The position numbers and the translations under genes were made by a program. Below, one piece after another: positions 1 through 9,334 of a stretch of 64,000 nucleotides of DNA. Source of the DNA: Ravibacter sp964562455 (GTDB lineage Bacteria; Bacteroidota; Bacteroidia; Cytophagales; Spirosomataceae); NCBI GenBank assembly GCA_964562455.1, contig CAZLTN010000014.1, positions 23,384-87,383 of the forward strand, written 5' to 3'. Every line of letters starts with the position of its first letter. The first letter of the stretch is position 1. The notes under the pieces were generated by a model, which did not search any database, was not told the origin of the DNA, and was given only the letters and a program-made list of their open reading frames with translations.

Positions 1-980
1 TTCAGCTCTTCCAGCGCTGCCAGTACCTTCCCGATCTGCGTATCCACGTAGCTGACGCCGGCATAGTAACCATGGATAAGCTTGCGTTTCAGGTCGGTGG
101 GGAATGGATCTACCTCCGACGAAGGTGGAATGGGCACATACTGGTCGATCTCGGTATCGCGTTTCACGGCATACGAAGGAGCGCCTTCCGGGGCTTTCTC
201 ATAGGTAGGAAGCGGCAGGGTTTCGGGGTTGTACAATTCCCAATACCTTTTCGGGACTGAAAACGGCAGGTGAGGTCTGGCAAAACCTACGGCCAGGAAA
301 AATGGCCCGGAATGATTCTCTTTCAGCAGCCGGAGCCGTTCCACAGCCCGGTTTGCAACACGACCGTCGGCATAGGCACCGTCTTCCACATCAGGCGACT
401 CCCAGGCCGGTCCACGGGGTAGCCCCCGGGCGCTCTGGTTTGAAAAAAGCGCTTCTTCCCGAGTGAAACCATCTTTTTTGCTAGCGGGGTCTACGTATTC
501 GATAACGAGGTCTTTATGGTGCGGTACGCTCCAGGAAGCTTCATCGTTGTAGGTGTTGTGACCGATATGAAACACTTTTCCCATCGATTCAGTGTGATAT
601 CCGTGCTGTTTGAAAAACTGGGGCAGGGTAACGGCATCAGGGTAGTGGTCGCGGAAGTCCTGGCCAAACCCGTAAATTCCCGAAGAAGACGAACGGCTTC
701 CCAGCATCAGGTTGTAGCGGGATGGCGCACACACGGCCTGGTTGGCATAAGCCAGATCAAAGCGCAGGCCTTTTGAGGCAAACCGGTCTATACAGGGAGT
801 GATGGCATGCTTGTCCCCGTAAGCTCCCAATGCGGGTTTCAGATCGTCGACCATTATCAGGAGGATGTTGGGCCGGTTCTGATTTGCCTGCCCGTCAAAG
901 CTGTATCCCGGAAATGGCGCCCGGAGCGAAAAAGAAAGTAAGACAAGCCCCGACAGCAATACGAAGGATCTGGATTTCAT
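1..980 (-). CDS. Sulfatase, 3' end cut by window edge
   Basis: Formylglycine-dependent sulfatase of the alkaline-phosphatase superfamily, expected to hydrolyse sulfate esters on a sugar or polysaccharide. Translating the minus strand from the ATG at 980 gives a hydrophobic signal-like N-terminus, then the first metal-site motif RPNILLIMVDDLKP, then the sulfatase signature VCAPSR with the cysteine to be modified at about residue 84 (codon 729-731). Further on come GKVFHIGH and FLAVGFARPHLPF, both typical of the iduronate-2-sulfatase-like branch. The reading frame is open to base 1, so the C-terminal part of the protein lies outside the window. An in-frame ATG at 986 is an alternative start. 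It lies 27 bases after the GH43 gene and is probably co-transcribed with it. Family assignment is firm; the substrate is not readable. Confidence 0.9.
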   Translation of the reverse strand, partial: MKSRSFVLLSGLVLLSFSLRAPFPGYSFDGQANQNRPNILLIMVDDLKPALGAYGDKHAITPCIDRFASKGLRFDLAYANQAVCAPSRYNLMLGSRSSSSGIYGFGQDFRDHYPDAVTLPQFFKQHGYHTESMGKVFHIGHNTYNDEASWSVPHHKDLVIEYVDPASKKDGFTREEALFSNQSARGLPRGPAWESPDVEDGAYADGRVANRAVERLRLLKENHSGPFFLAVGFARPHLPFSVPKRYWELYNPETLPLPTYEKAPEGAPSYAVKRDTEIDQYVPIPPSSEVDPFPTDLKRKLIHGYYAGVSYVDTQIGKVLAALEEL

Positions 981-1007
981 TAGCATGAAACAGGGTTAAA
1001 TTAGGTA

Positions 1008-2108
1008 TTACTTTTTTTTCTGTCCCGCGGTAGTAGGCCCCTTCACAGTCAACAAGCCTGCTTCATCGATTTCCATGGCGTCTATAAAAACCACACGCTC
1101 ATCGCCTGTTTCGCGGGTACGGCCGTGATATACGCAAAGCATCTGCCTGTCGGGCATGAAAAGTACGCTGTTGTGGCCCGTACCGGTCACGCTGCCGCCT
1201 GAAGCTGTATTCTTTTCGAGCACGGGGTTATTGGCTGCTTTGGTATAGGGGCCCAGGGGGTGCTTTGCCACGGCATAGCCCACAGCATAGTTTTCTCCGG
1301 CAAAATGGTTGGCCGAATACATCATGTAGTAGGTGTCGCCGTGCTTGAATGTAAATGAACCCTCCGTCCACCGGCGGTTGACCTCCCTGGAAGTAACCGA
1401 CCTGCTTTCCCATTCGGCCTGTGCATCGTTCATTTTCACCGGGGGCCTTAGCAGCAGCACAGGCTCGCCTATGATCCCCGAGAAATCGGGCGCCAGCTCA
1501 ATCCCGTACACCCAGCTCTCTTCGATCTCGTCGAACCACTCTCTGCGGCGTGCCCAATCGGCGACTTCGCTCGCTACAGCGTGCTTGTAGCAGCAGCGCG
1601 AATAATACAGATAGGCTTTGCCGTCTTCGGCAAAATATACGTTGGCATCGATAATGGGATACCCGGGGTCAAAGAGCGGCCGGTCGCTCATGTCTATGAA
1701 CGGGCCCGTCGGCTTGTCGGAAACCGCTACGCCGATTTTAAAATTTTCGAGCTCGTTGGTCGGATTATCACGCCATTGCGCGCTGTAAAACATATAAAAC
1801 TTACCGTCACGTTTGTACACCTCGGGAGCCCAGAAGGCGCCGATGCCCCAGGTGCTGCCGGTATTGCCCTGGTAGACCTGTCCGGCAAACTCCCAATCCT
1901 CCAGGTTTTTGGAAGAATAGGCAGCAAAGCCGTTTTTGGCCCCACCGCCGGTGCCGTACATATAATACTGTTCGGTGTCGTCATCGTACAGTACATACGG
2001 ATCGCCAAAGGCGACGTCCAGCGGATTTTGAAAGGTTTGCGGTTGTTTATTTTCACCGCAGCCAGTGCATACGAGCAGGCCAATGACTAACCAGAGATAT
2101 GTTTTCAT
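1008..2108 (-). CDS. GH43-family glycoside hydrolase, lipoprotein
   Basis: Five-bladed beta-propeller glycosidase of family GH43, a family that contains arabinanases, arabinofuranosidases, xylosidases and galactosidases. The 366-residue protein begins with a lipoprotein signal ending CTGC, with the lipid cysteine at residue 17, so it probably sits on a membrane surface. The three acidic residues expected of GH43 are visible: the base Asp36 in FGDPYVLYD, an Asp in PIIDANVYFAEDG near residue 155, and the acid Glu in RWTEGSFTFKHGDTYYMMYS near residue 250. It lies downstream of the SusC/SusD/DUF3823 block, separated by 189 bases containing a strong hairpin, and just before the sulfatase. That suggests the two enzymes trim the glycan imported by this locus. 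The exact linkage cleaved cannot be told from sequence. Confidence 0.9.
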   Translation of the reverse strand: MKTYLWLVIGLLVCTGCGENKQPQTFQNPLDVAFGDPYVLYDDDTEQYYMYGTGGGAKNGFAAYSSKNLEDWEFAGQVYQGNTGSTWGIGAFWAPEVYKRDGKFYMFYSAQWRDNPTNELENFKIGVAVSDKPTGPFIDMSDRPLFDPGYPIIDANVYFAEDGKAYLYYSRCCYKHAVASEVADWARRREWFDEIEESWVYGIELAPDFSGIIGEPVLLLRPPVKMNDAQAEWESRSVTSREVNRRWTEGSFTFKHGDTYYMMYSANHFAGENYAVGYAVAKHPLGPYTKAANNPVLEKNTASGGSVTGTGHNSVLFMPDRQMLCVYHGRTRETGDERVVFIDAMEIDEAGLLTVKGPTTAGQKKK

Positions 2109-2241
2109 AGTTCAAAGTTATTAGAAATTGCATTTTGTCATTATCGGGTGGCAGGCTTTACAGTAGTGCCAGGATCGTATCCCTCGAACGAATACGTTGG
2201 TTAAAAATCCAATAACGAATGATACTGTGCTTTTATAAACC

Positions 2242-2272
2242 GGTCGCTGCCCTGTTTTGCGGGGCAGCGACC
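2242..2272 (-). terminator. Strong hairpin after the SusC/SusD/DUF3823 block
   Basis: A perfect 11-base inverted repeat, GGTCGCTGCCC (2242-2252) and GGGCAGCGACC (2262-2272), with a nine-base loop. It lies 26 bases beyond the stop of the DUF3823 gene, in the 189-base gap before the GH43 gene. On the minus strand it is followed by an A/T-rich stretch but not by a clean run of T. It may end transcription partly, or protect the 3' end of the upstream transcript. Confidence 0.5.
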
Positions 2273-2297
2273 ATAAAACCGTTAAAAAAGAAACCTC

Positions 2298-2975
2298 TTA
2301 CCGCAGCTTCACGACCTGCGAATAAATCGCCTGATCCTTACCGGCAGCCCTGACACCCACCCGGGCGAAAAGCGGTCCGTCGGTGCCGGAAATTGCAGAC
2401 AGATCCAGCGACTCGTTCCGCGAAGTACCTGCTGTTATTCCCTTGATCTCGCGGCGGCCAATATTGGCAACGTCGTCTACGAACGAGGTCCGGCTTACGA
2501 GGATCATCGCATAGTCGATATTCCAGCCGGAGGTGACCTGGTCTACCTGGAAAGATGCATTTACGCTGTTTCCGCTCAAAGAAATCGATACGTTGGACAG
2601 GTTGAACAACGGCGTTACCTGGAGATCCACGTTTGCCGTGCCCTTCAGGTTGATCACGGTAGTATCGCGGGTATTTACCCAGGGGCCGTTGTTGTCCCTC
2701 GTTACCATTTTATATTGCCCGTCGGCGAGCTTGGCTTCAAACGTCCCGTCCTGGCCTACATACACCGGGATAGGATTTCTCAGCTGGTAGCCATCCTGGA
2801 AAAACTGCAATTGCACGGCTTCACCGGTACCTCTTACTCCTATCTGCTGTCCGTTATACACAACGCGTCCCAATACTTTCGACTCAGGCGCCACGCGGTT
2901 ATCCAATCCGCAGCTGCTTGCCACAATCGATGCAGAGAGCAGCGCCATATTTACATATTTTCTCATCATCATCAT
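2298..2975 (-). CDS. DUF3823-family lipoprotein of a SusC/SusD locus
   Basis: Small surface lipoprotein of 225 residues, recognised as the DUF3823 type that commonly follows susD genes in Bacteroidota; its role is probably glycan binding or support of the SusCD complex. The N-terminus is a lipoprotein signal ending ASSC with the lipid cysteine at residue 22. A beta-sandwich-like N-terminal half follows (VLGRVVYNGQQIGVRGTGEA, then a DGTFEAKLADGQYKMV strand pair), and a second all-beta half contains SLSGNSVNASFQVDQVTSGW. The start is ambiguous because four ATG codons follow one another (2975, 2972, 2969, 2966). It starts 11 bases after the susD stop, so translation is probably linked to it. No enzymatic motif is seen. 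Confidence 0.8.
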   Translation of the reverse strand: MMMMRKYVNMALLSASIVASSCGLDNRVAPESKVLGRVVYNGQQIGVRGTGEAVQLQFFQDGYQLRNPIPVYVGQDGTFEAKLADGQYKMVTRDNNGPWVNTRDTTVINLKGTANVDLQVTPLFNLSNVSISLSGNSVNASFQVDQVTSGWNIDYAMILVSRTSFVDDVANIGRREIKGITAGTSRNESLDLSAISGTDGPLFARVGVRAAGKDQAIYSQVVKLR

Positions 2976-2986
2976 TCAATTGAATT

Positions 2987-4825
2987 TTACTGAAACGGGT
3001 TGAGTACAAACGACGGGTTTGCATCCCGCCAGGCGAGGCTGATAAAGTTGTAGTAATTTCTGAGTTCGAAAAACCGGGGGTGCAGCGAGTTGCTGAATAC
3101 CAGCCTGTCGAATACATATTTGCCGTCGTTGGGCGTGCCCGGGGCCACTACCCGGTAGGGGAACAGGGCAAAATGCTGGGCATTCGGACTGTTGACCACG
3201 CCGTTCCAGACGATGTGGGCCAGCCGGAAGCGCTTCAGATCCCAATAGCGGTGGTCTTCGAAAGCAAATTCCACGCGCCGTTCCTGCACGATATCGTTGA
3301 GCGTCACGGTGGTGAGGGGCTGTATCCCCGCACGGGCACGTACCTGGTTGATGTAACCTACGGCAACTGCTCCCTGTCCAAGCTCCATCGCGGCCTCTGC
3401 GGCGATCAGCACCGCTTCGGCAAACCGGAACCTCGGAAACCACATGTCGCTGTTGCGGCCGCGGGTCGATGCGCCCGGTGTTTCATCCAGGAATTTTCTT
3501 ACGAAAAACCCGGTCTTGTTGATATACTGCTCATTGGAACGGTTCGGCCCGTTGACAGAGGTGATAACCCGGCCTGCGGCATCCCGACTGCCGGGTTCGC
3601 TGGTGATCGTTTGCCAGATCCCGTTGCTCCATACTTTATGGCCTGCCTGCAGCTCCACCGGTATTCCTTTGAAGCCGGAATTGGGGACAATAACGGTTCC
3701 GCCAAGCCGGGCATCCTTCTTCGCAAACGCATCCGACGGGTTGTCGTAAAAGACATAGTTCCCCTGTGCGTCCTGGATACGGATAGCGCCGTTCCGGTTG
3801 TCGGTGTATTCAAACGCCTCTACAAGGTTCAGAAGGACCCCGAGGTAAGCGCGATCGATGTCTTCGGCGTGTGAGCCGGGGATATTGATCGTGGTAAAGC
3901 CGACTTGCTGACCGATACCCGGATAGCCGTGATCCCTTGCCCAGATCACTTCTTTGTTATTGGTCTTGACACTCACCGCTTCGTAGAAATTACGCTCCAG
4001 GTCATCGGGCTTGTTCAACTGCAGCTCATACGGGCTGTTGTCGATCACCTCTTTGGCCGCGGCCATGGCCTGGTTGTAGTAGCCGGTGGCGCGATCTGCG
4101 GGGATCCCCACTTCTCCGCCTGCCGTACGGATCGGGCTGGGCATTTTGTTGTTGTAGTTGGCCAGGGATCCGGCGTAAATGGCAGCCCTTGCTTTCAGCA
4201 TCAGGGCGGCCCACCGGTTGGCGCGGGCGGAGTTGACGGTCGTAGCGCCTTTCAGCATCCCTGCCACGGCATCACATTCGGAGATGATGTAGTCGTACAT
4301 CTCCGCCTCGGTGGAGCGGGCATGCCTCAGTGTGGTCACATCCATACCGCTGGTATACTCAAACACCTCGTCGCCTACAATGGGCATACCTCCCGTTGAC
4401 CGGCAGAAATTGAAATAGACCCAGGCCCTTAAGAAGCGGGCTTCTCCTTCATACGACCTCTTATCTTCTTCACCCAACGCTGTGGATCCGCGGAGCCCCT
4501 GCAGAAACTGGTTGATGTTGCGGATCAGGACGTAGTCAGGCAAAGTCCATATGATGCTGGGATAGCTCTGCAGGTTATCAGGACCTCCGTCCGATTTTCC
4601 GGCCTCGTCGAGCACCGTATAAGAATAGGAATCGCTTATATTCTGTCCCCATGTGACGCGGCCATAAAAATTGGCCAATACGGAGCGGATCATTACTGCA
4701 TCGCCGAAAATCTGATCGTCGGTGAGGATCTGGTCGGGCTTGCGCTCAAGAAAGTCGGAGCAGCCGGTAAAGCAGGAGAGTCCCGCCACCAGTGCTATAA
4801 CTCTGAATATCGATAGGTTTTTCAT
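2987..4825 (-). CDS. SusD/RagB-family glycan-binding lipoprotein
   Basis: Outer-membrane surface lipoprotein that acts as the lid and ligand-binding partner of the SusC transporter encoded just upstream. The 612-residue length is in the usual SusD range. The lipoprotein signal ends FTGC with the cysteine at residue 22, followed directly by the family-typical SDFLERKPDQILTDDQIF. The SusD-like N-terminal part shows YEGEARFLRAWVYFNFCRSTGG near residue 130, and the C-terminal RagB/SusD part shows VGYINQVRARAGI and IVQERRVEFAFEDHRYWDLKR, the usual end signature. It follows the susC gene by 36 bases. Sequence does not reveal which glycan is bound. Confidence 0.97.
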   Translation of the reverse strand: MKNLSIFRVIALVAGLSCFTGCSDFLERKPDQILTDDQIFGDAVMIRSVLANFYGRVTWGQNISDSYSYTVLDEAGKSDGGPDNLQSYPSIIWTLPDYVLIRNINQFLQGLRGSTALGEEDKRSYEGEARFLRAWVYFNFCRSTGGMPIVGDEVFEYTSGMDVTTLRHARSTEAEMYDYIISECDAVAGMLKGATTVNSARANRWAALMLKARAAIYAGSLANYNNKMPSPIRTAGGEVGIPADRATGYYNQAMAAAKEVIDNSPYELQLNKPDDLERNFYEAVSVKTNNKEVIWARDHGYPGIGQQVGFTTINIPGSHAEDIDRAYLGVLLNLVEAFEYTDNRNGAIRIQDAQGNYVFYDNPSDAFAKKDARLGGTVIVPNSGFKGIPVELQAGHKVWSNGIWQTITSEPGSRDAAGRVITSVNGPNRSNEQYINKTGFFVRKFLDETPGASTRGRNSDMWFPRFRFAEAVLIAAEAAMELGQGAVAVGYINQVRARAGIQPLTTVTLNDIVQERRVEFAFEDHRYWDLKRFRLAHIVWNGVVNSPNAQHFALFPYRVVAPGTPNDGKYVFDRLVFSNSLHPRFFELRNYYNFISLAWRDANPSFVLNPFQ

Positions 4826-4861
4826 TATTATGTTCTTTTCTGTTAAAGACTATCCACCACA

Positions 4862-7800
4862 TTAAAACTTCACGTTCAGACCTACGTTCACGATCCGGAA
4901 GGTCGGGTAGCCTAGTCCGTTGGTAGCGTCCATTTCGGGGTCGATACCGATGAGATTCGTCAACGTATACAGGTTCTGTCCTGACAGGTACACCCTGGCG
5001 CCGGCAATGGAAACCGGAGCGAGGATCTTTTTCGGCAGGTTGTAGCCGCACTCCAGGTTACGTAGCTTGATATACCGGATCTTTTGCGTCCAGAAAGTGC
5101 TGTTCCAGTAGTTGCTGTGGGCGCTGTTCCCGATGAGCGGCATGGGATACTTGCCCGGGATCAGCTCGCTGTCGGGATTCCAGATATCTGCCAGCCTCCA
5201 GGAGTTGTCGAAGTAGTGCTGCGGGTTATTGCCCCCGTCGTGGAAGGGGTTGCGCATTTCCCATTCCTTGAAATAGGTATACATACCGCCTCCCGCGAAG
5301 TCGAGCGCCAGGTCGAAGCCTTTATACCCGAAAGCGAAATTTAACCCGAAATTGAGTATGGGGGTGGCATCCCGGCGATACCCGATGGGGCGAGTATCCA
5401 GATCGTTGATGACACCGTCGCCGTTCTGGTCCACATACTTGATATCTCCCGGGCGCAGGGTACGGTTGCCCTGTCGGTCGTTGTCGATCTTCCAATTGGC
5501 GATCTCGTCCCAGCTCTGGAACTGTCCGTCGTCCTCAAGTCCCCAATGTATGTAGCCGTACCGCCTTACGATCGAACTCCGGTATTCGTCCCACGAGTTG
5601 CTGAACCTGGGCTTGTAACGATCCCAGTCGTAAAACCGTGAATACGTAATGTTCCCGCCAAGTGAGTAGGTCAGGTCGTTTACACGGTCCTGCCATTTTA
5701 CTACGGCCTCGTACCCCCGGTGCATGTCGGAGTTGAGGTTTTCGTTCGGCAGGCTAAACCCGACCTCCAACGGCAGCAAGACGTCGTACCGGGCTGCAGG
5801 CAGGCCCGTCCGTTTGCGCTGGAACAGCTCGATGGTTGTAGTCAAGCGGTTACGCAGGAAGGCCGCATCGATACCGATATTGGTTATCTGAGCGCGAAGC
5901 CATGAAAGTGTCGTTACCGGAAGGCCCCTCGGCTGGGTACCCAGCACATACTTACCGTCTATTACCGAGCCGCCCTGCTGGTAGTTGTACCCTGCCATGT
6001 AGTCGAACGCATTGTACCCCGAAGTGTTGTCATCACCGACCAGCCCGTGGGAGCCCCTTATCTTCAGATCTTCAATTATGCTGCCCAGCTTGCCGTCCCT
6101 CCAGAATGGCTCCTCGGAGATGCGCCATCCGGCAGATACGCTCGGGAAAAAGCCCCAGCGATCGTTGGTCGGGAATTTCCACGAACCGTCATACCGGCCG
6201 ATCAGCTCGACAAGGTACTTGTTCCCAAAGTCGTAGTTGACCTTCCCGATATACCCGAGTCTCGCTTCGGGGTTATTGCCCACGTCATCGTACCGGTCCA
6301 TGGTATTGAAATAGACCAGGCCCAGCGCGTTGGCTTCAGGGATCGTATGCAGCCAGGACGTCGGCGAGTTTTTCAGGATGCTTTCCACACCCCCGATAGC
6401 GGCAATGGAGTGACGCCCGAAAGCTTTGACATAATTCAGCTGGAAATTGGAGGTCAGCTCTTCAACATGCCCCATCCGTCGTTCCCTCCACGGGTTGTTG
6501 TTTTCGAAAATCACCGGGTAGGTGTCGGTCGTCTCGTCATAGCCGTACAGCTTATAGGTGTATTCGTGGTTTTCGAGGCGTTGGGCAGCGTAATAGTAGC
6601 CGACCAGCGCCCGCGCAGTCAGACCGTCAAAGATTTTGTAATCGGCATCCAGGTTAAGCTGGCTTACCCGCCAGGTATTCTGGAATTTACCCGAAAGGTC
6701 GTAGGTCAGCCATCCGAAGTTGGTCCCCGGGTCGTTCGACGTACGGGTAGGATAAGCGGGGTTGTCGTTTGCAAAGGGGCGTACCGTCGGCAGGTTTCGG
6801 AACGTACCGAAACGCGGCAGCCACAGGTCATCCCCGCCCGGCACCCCTGGGTTTGTTTTCTGCTCGAGACGGGCATTGTAGCTGGCTCCGATACGGAACC
6901 GCTCGCTGATTTGCGCCGTAATGTTCATTTGAACGTTGGTACGCTTGAACCCCCCATAGTTGACGATCGCGTCGTTCTGGTTAAGGTGACCGACGCTGAA
7001 ATAGTAGTTGATCTTATCGGAACCGCCCGATACGTTGGCGTTCAGGTAGTTTTGGGCCGCGGTTTCCCAGATAAAATCGTACCAGTCAAACGGCACATAT
7101 CCCTTCTCTGTCCCTTGCCTCCACTTGGCCAGATCATCCTGGGTATACCGGTAATTGGTAGCTCTCTGGACTGTCTGCGACTGGATGTACTTTTCGACAT
7201 ACGTGACCGCGTTGGCCGGTTTGGGGAATGTAGACAGGTTCTGGAAGCCGAAATTGGAAGTAAGACTGACCGTATTTTTGCTATTCCGCGTGCCTCTTTT
7301 GGTCGTGACCACGATCACACCGTTGGCAGCACGTACGCCGTAAATGGCGGCAGAAGCGTCCTTCAGTACGGAAATTGACTCTATGTCATTGAAGTCGAGG
7401 TTGTTGAATTGTCCCGCATCCTTCTGCACGCCGTCTATCACATACAATGGGTTGCCCATGTTGCGGATCTGGATATTGGTAGTGGCTCCCGGCCTCCCGT
7501 CGGTCTGGCGGAAGTTCAGGCCGGGGATTTTCCCCACCAGGGCGCCGGAGGCGGTCGAAGCCAGAGACCGTCCGATATCCGCAGCGCCGATGGTCGCAAT
7601 AGCTCCCGTCAGCGTCTCTTTCTTCTGCGTCATACCGAAGCCGGTGACCACGATCTCGCTCAGGGCTTCCGACGAAGGGGCAAGGTCAATAACGAGATTG
7701 TTTTCACCCGGCCCGACAAACCGGACCTGTTTTTCATAGCCGATAAACGTAATGGTCAGCGAATCTCCGTTTGATGCAATGTCGAGACTGAATGTCCCCT

Positions 7801-7972
7801 CTGCGTTGGTTGCCGTGCCTTCTTTGCTGCCCGATGCCAGGATATTGGCCCCGAGAACAGGCGTCTTGTCTGCTGCGTCCCTCACCTGCCCGTTGATCTG
7901 GCGGGTTTGGGCCATTACTATGGATAGCTCCGCACATCCCAGTAATGAAAGAAGTAATAGTGCTTTTTTCAT
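4862..7972 (-). CDS. SusC/RagA-family TonB-dependent transporter
   Basis: Outer-membrane TonB-linked channel of 1036 residues that imports oligosaccharides together with the SusD lipoprotein encoded next. Order of parts: signal peptide (1-21, ending VMAQ), a carboxypeptidase-regulatory-like domain (about 22-110, INGQVRDAADKTPVLGANIL), a plug domain (about 115-230) and a 22-strand barrel reaching the terminal RIVNVGLNVKF. The family signature SISVLKDASAAIYGVRAANG is at the end of the plug. There is no N-terminal STN or anti-sigma-factor-interacting domain, so control is unlikely to run through an ECF sigma/anti-sigma pair and more likely runs through the AraC protein at 15703. It follows the enolase gene after 49 bases, which puts uptake genes behind catabolic ones in the same transcript. 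Confidence 0.97.
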   Translation of the reverse strand: MKKALLLLSLLGCAELSIVMAQTRQINGQVRDAADKTPVLGANILASGSKEGTATNAEGTFSLDIASNGDSLTITFIGYEKQVRFVGPGENNLVIDLAPSSEALSEIVVTGFGMTQKKETLTGAIATIGAADIGRSLASTASGALVGKIPGLNFRQTDGRPGATTNIQIRNMGNPLYVIDGVQKDAGQFNNLDFNDIESISVLKDASAAIYGVRAANGVIVVTTKRGTRNSKNTVSLTSNFGFQNLSTFPKPANAVTYVEKYIQSQTVQRATNYRYTQDDLAKWRQGTEKGYVPFDWYDFIWETAAQNYLNANVSGGSDKINYYFSVGHLNQNDAIVNYGGFKRTNVQMNITAQISERFRIGASYNARLEQKTNPGVPGGDDLWLPRFGTFRNLPTVRPFANDNPAYPTRTSNDPGTNFGWLTYDLSGKFQNTWRVSQLNLDADYKIFDGLTARALVGYYYAAQRLENHEYTYKLYGYDETTDTYPVIFENNNPWRERRMGHVEELTSNFQLNYVKAFGRHSIAAIGGVESILKNSPTSWLHTIPEANALGLVYFNTMDRYDDVGNNPEARLGYIGKVNYDFGNKYLVELIGRYDGSWKFPTNDRWGFFPSVSAGWRISEEPFWRDGKLGSIIEDLKIRGSHGLVGDDNTSGYNAFDYMAGYNYQQGGSVIDGKYVLGTQPRGLPVTTLSWLRAQITNIGIDAAFLRNRLTTTIELFQRKRTGLPAARYDVLLPLEVGFSLPNENLNSDMHRGYEAVVKWQDRVNDLTYSLGGNITYSRFYDWDRYKPRFSNSWDEYRSSIVRRYGYIHWGLEDDGQFQSWDEIANWKIDNDRQGNRTLRPGDIKYVDQNGDGVINDLDTRPIGYRRDATPILNFGLNFAFGYKGFDLALDFAGGGMYTYFKEWEMRNPFHDGGNNPQHYFDNSWRLADIWNPDSELIPGKYPMPLIGNSAHSNYWNSTFWTQKIRYIKLRNLECGYNLPKKILAPVSIAGARVYLSGQNLYTLTNLIGIDPEMDATNGLGYPTFRIVNVGLNVKF

Positions 7973-8021
7973 AATTACTTAGATTTAGTTGAAATAGTTA
8001 GGCTGTAGTTGCTGATTAGGA

Positions 8022-9230
8022 TTACTGTTTCAGTTCTAATCCGAATCCGGGTGTGGCCGGAGGGATCAGTTTTCCGTCTTTGATTTTGTATCCTGTAAGG
8101 TTCACGTCGTCGGAAGTACTCGTGACACCTTCTATAGTCACCGTATTGCCCAGCCCGCCTGCCAGGTGGGCCGTGTAATACGATTTAAGCAGAGAACCCC
8201 AGGCGTGAGGGGAGGCCTGAACCTTGTGGCGGACGAGCTGCGGCATCAGCTTTCGCCAGTTGGTAAATCCGAGCCCTTCGATGTCGGTAATGTGTACTTC
8301 CATCAGCTTCTGCTGCATGAGTTCTTCCAGCAATGCAGGGTCCGGGTCAGCCTCTCCGTCGGCGATCAGGCTCTTCACGTTGGCCTTTGCCATCCAGTCA
8401 CGGAGCTTCCGGTAGTCGTCAACGGTTTCATGGAAAGGCTCTTCAATCCAGAATAGCGGCACGCCGTCTATTCCTTTGAGGTATTCGATAAACTCATTTA
8501 CGGTAAAACCGTTGTTGCCATCCACGAGGATGTCGCAATCGGGAAACGTTGCAGCCAGCTTCCGGGTTACCTCGATATCGCGCGCCAAACCCTCCTTATA
8601 GGGCATCCATCGATGTCCTCTCCCGATCTTTAGCTTAAACTGACGGTAGCCGTATTCGTAATCGTAGCGGCATTCTTCAAGGAGCCTGTCGATCCCGCCG
8701 GGAGCATGGGCGGGCTCCAGATCGTCAAAATAGATCATGCCGCTGTAATACTTCGTTGTAAACGGCGTTTCACGGCCGAGCAGGGCATATACCGGTTTGT
8801 TCAGGACTATGCCTGCCAGGTCATGCAACGCCATGTCAAAGGGAAGGTACTTGTCGTCGGTGATGCCAATGGCCACCCGGAATACATCCGACAATTTCCT
8901 GCCGGTCAGTTCCGGGATGATACGGCTTGCATTTCCAAAGCCTCCCCGCAGCGATGCCCAGCCGGTAGCGCCTTTGTCGGTGGTAATAGTGCATATTTCA
9001 ATCCGGGGGCCGAACCCATGAATATCCAGTCTTGCATTTTTCCCTACCTGGCGGGGATACTGCATCCGTACATGCCCGAAGGTAACCGACCGGATGGTAT
9101 GATAGGCCAGTTCCTTTTGCATGTCTGTACTTTCCGGACTGCCATGCAAAAGGCCTGCAGATGCTTCATTTAGCATTAGTGCGGCAGCCATGCCTCCATT
9201 CAAGGCATGTAAAAAATCCCTTCTTCTCAT
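8022..9230 (-). CDS. Mandelate racemase/muconate lactonizing enzyme-type enolase
   Basis: Enolase-superfamily enzyme of 402 residues, likely a sugar-acid dehydratase or racemase/epimerase that abstracts the proton alpha to a carboxylate with Mg2+. The expected residues are visible: the KxK motif in FKLKIGRG, metal ligands in ILVDGNNGF, FWIEEPFHE and LIADGEADPD, and the Asp-His dyad of the mandelate-racemase subgroup in HITDIEGLGF and ASPHAWGSLL. The N-terminus MRRRDFLHALNGGMAAALM looks like a twin-arginine signal, which is unusual because most relatives are cytoplasmic. It is preceded by the epimerase gene after 104 bases and followed by susC. Substrate unknown; the neighbourhood points to a sugar acid made by the upstream oxidoreductases. 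Confidence 0.9.
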   Translation of the reverse strand: MRRRDFLHALNGGMAAALMLNEASAGLLHGSPESTDMQKELAYHTIRSVTFGHVRMQYPRQVGKNARLDIHGFGPRIEICTITTDKGATGWASLRGGFGNASRIIPELTGRKLSDVFRVAIGITDDKYLPFDMALHDLAGIVLNKPVYALLGRETPFTTKYYSGMIYFDDLEPAHAPGGIDRLLEECRYDYEYGYRQFKLKIGRGHRWMPYKEGLARDIEVTRKLAATFPDCDILVDGNNGFTVNEFIEYLKGIDGVPLFWIEEPFHETVDDYRKLRDWMAKANVKSLIADGEADPDPALLEELMQQKLMEVHITDIEGLGFTNWRKLMPQLVRHKVQASPHAWGSLLKSYYTAHLAGGLGNTVTIEGVTSTSDDVNLTGYKIKDGKLIPPATPGFGLELKQ

Positions 9231-9334
9231 AATTACAATAAGTTGAGTTGTCAGTAGCTTCCTTTGCCAGGCACTGTTGTTGGGAATCAGTGAAAGGCAA
9301 TCGGGTCAATCAACGTGTAACCGTATAAACGGCG

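Noticed and set aside
2113..2120. TAACTTTG on the minus strand just before the GH43 gene as a promoter
   Set aside because: It lies only four bases from the start codon and has no -33 partner; probably chance.
6047..7378. Long open frame on the plus strand (443 codons) inside the SusC gene
   Set aside because: It is antisense to a clearly conserved TonB-transporter sequence and its translation shows no domain, signal or repeat pattern.
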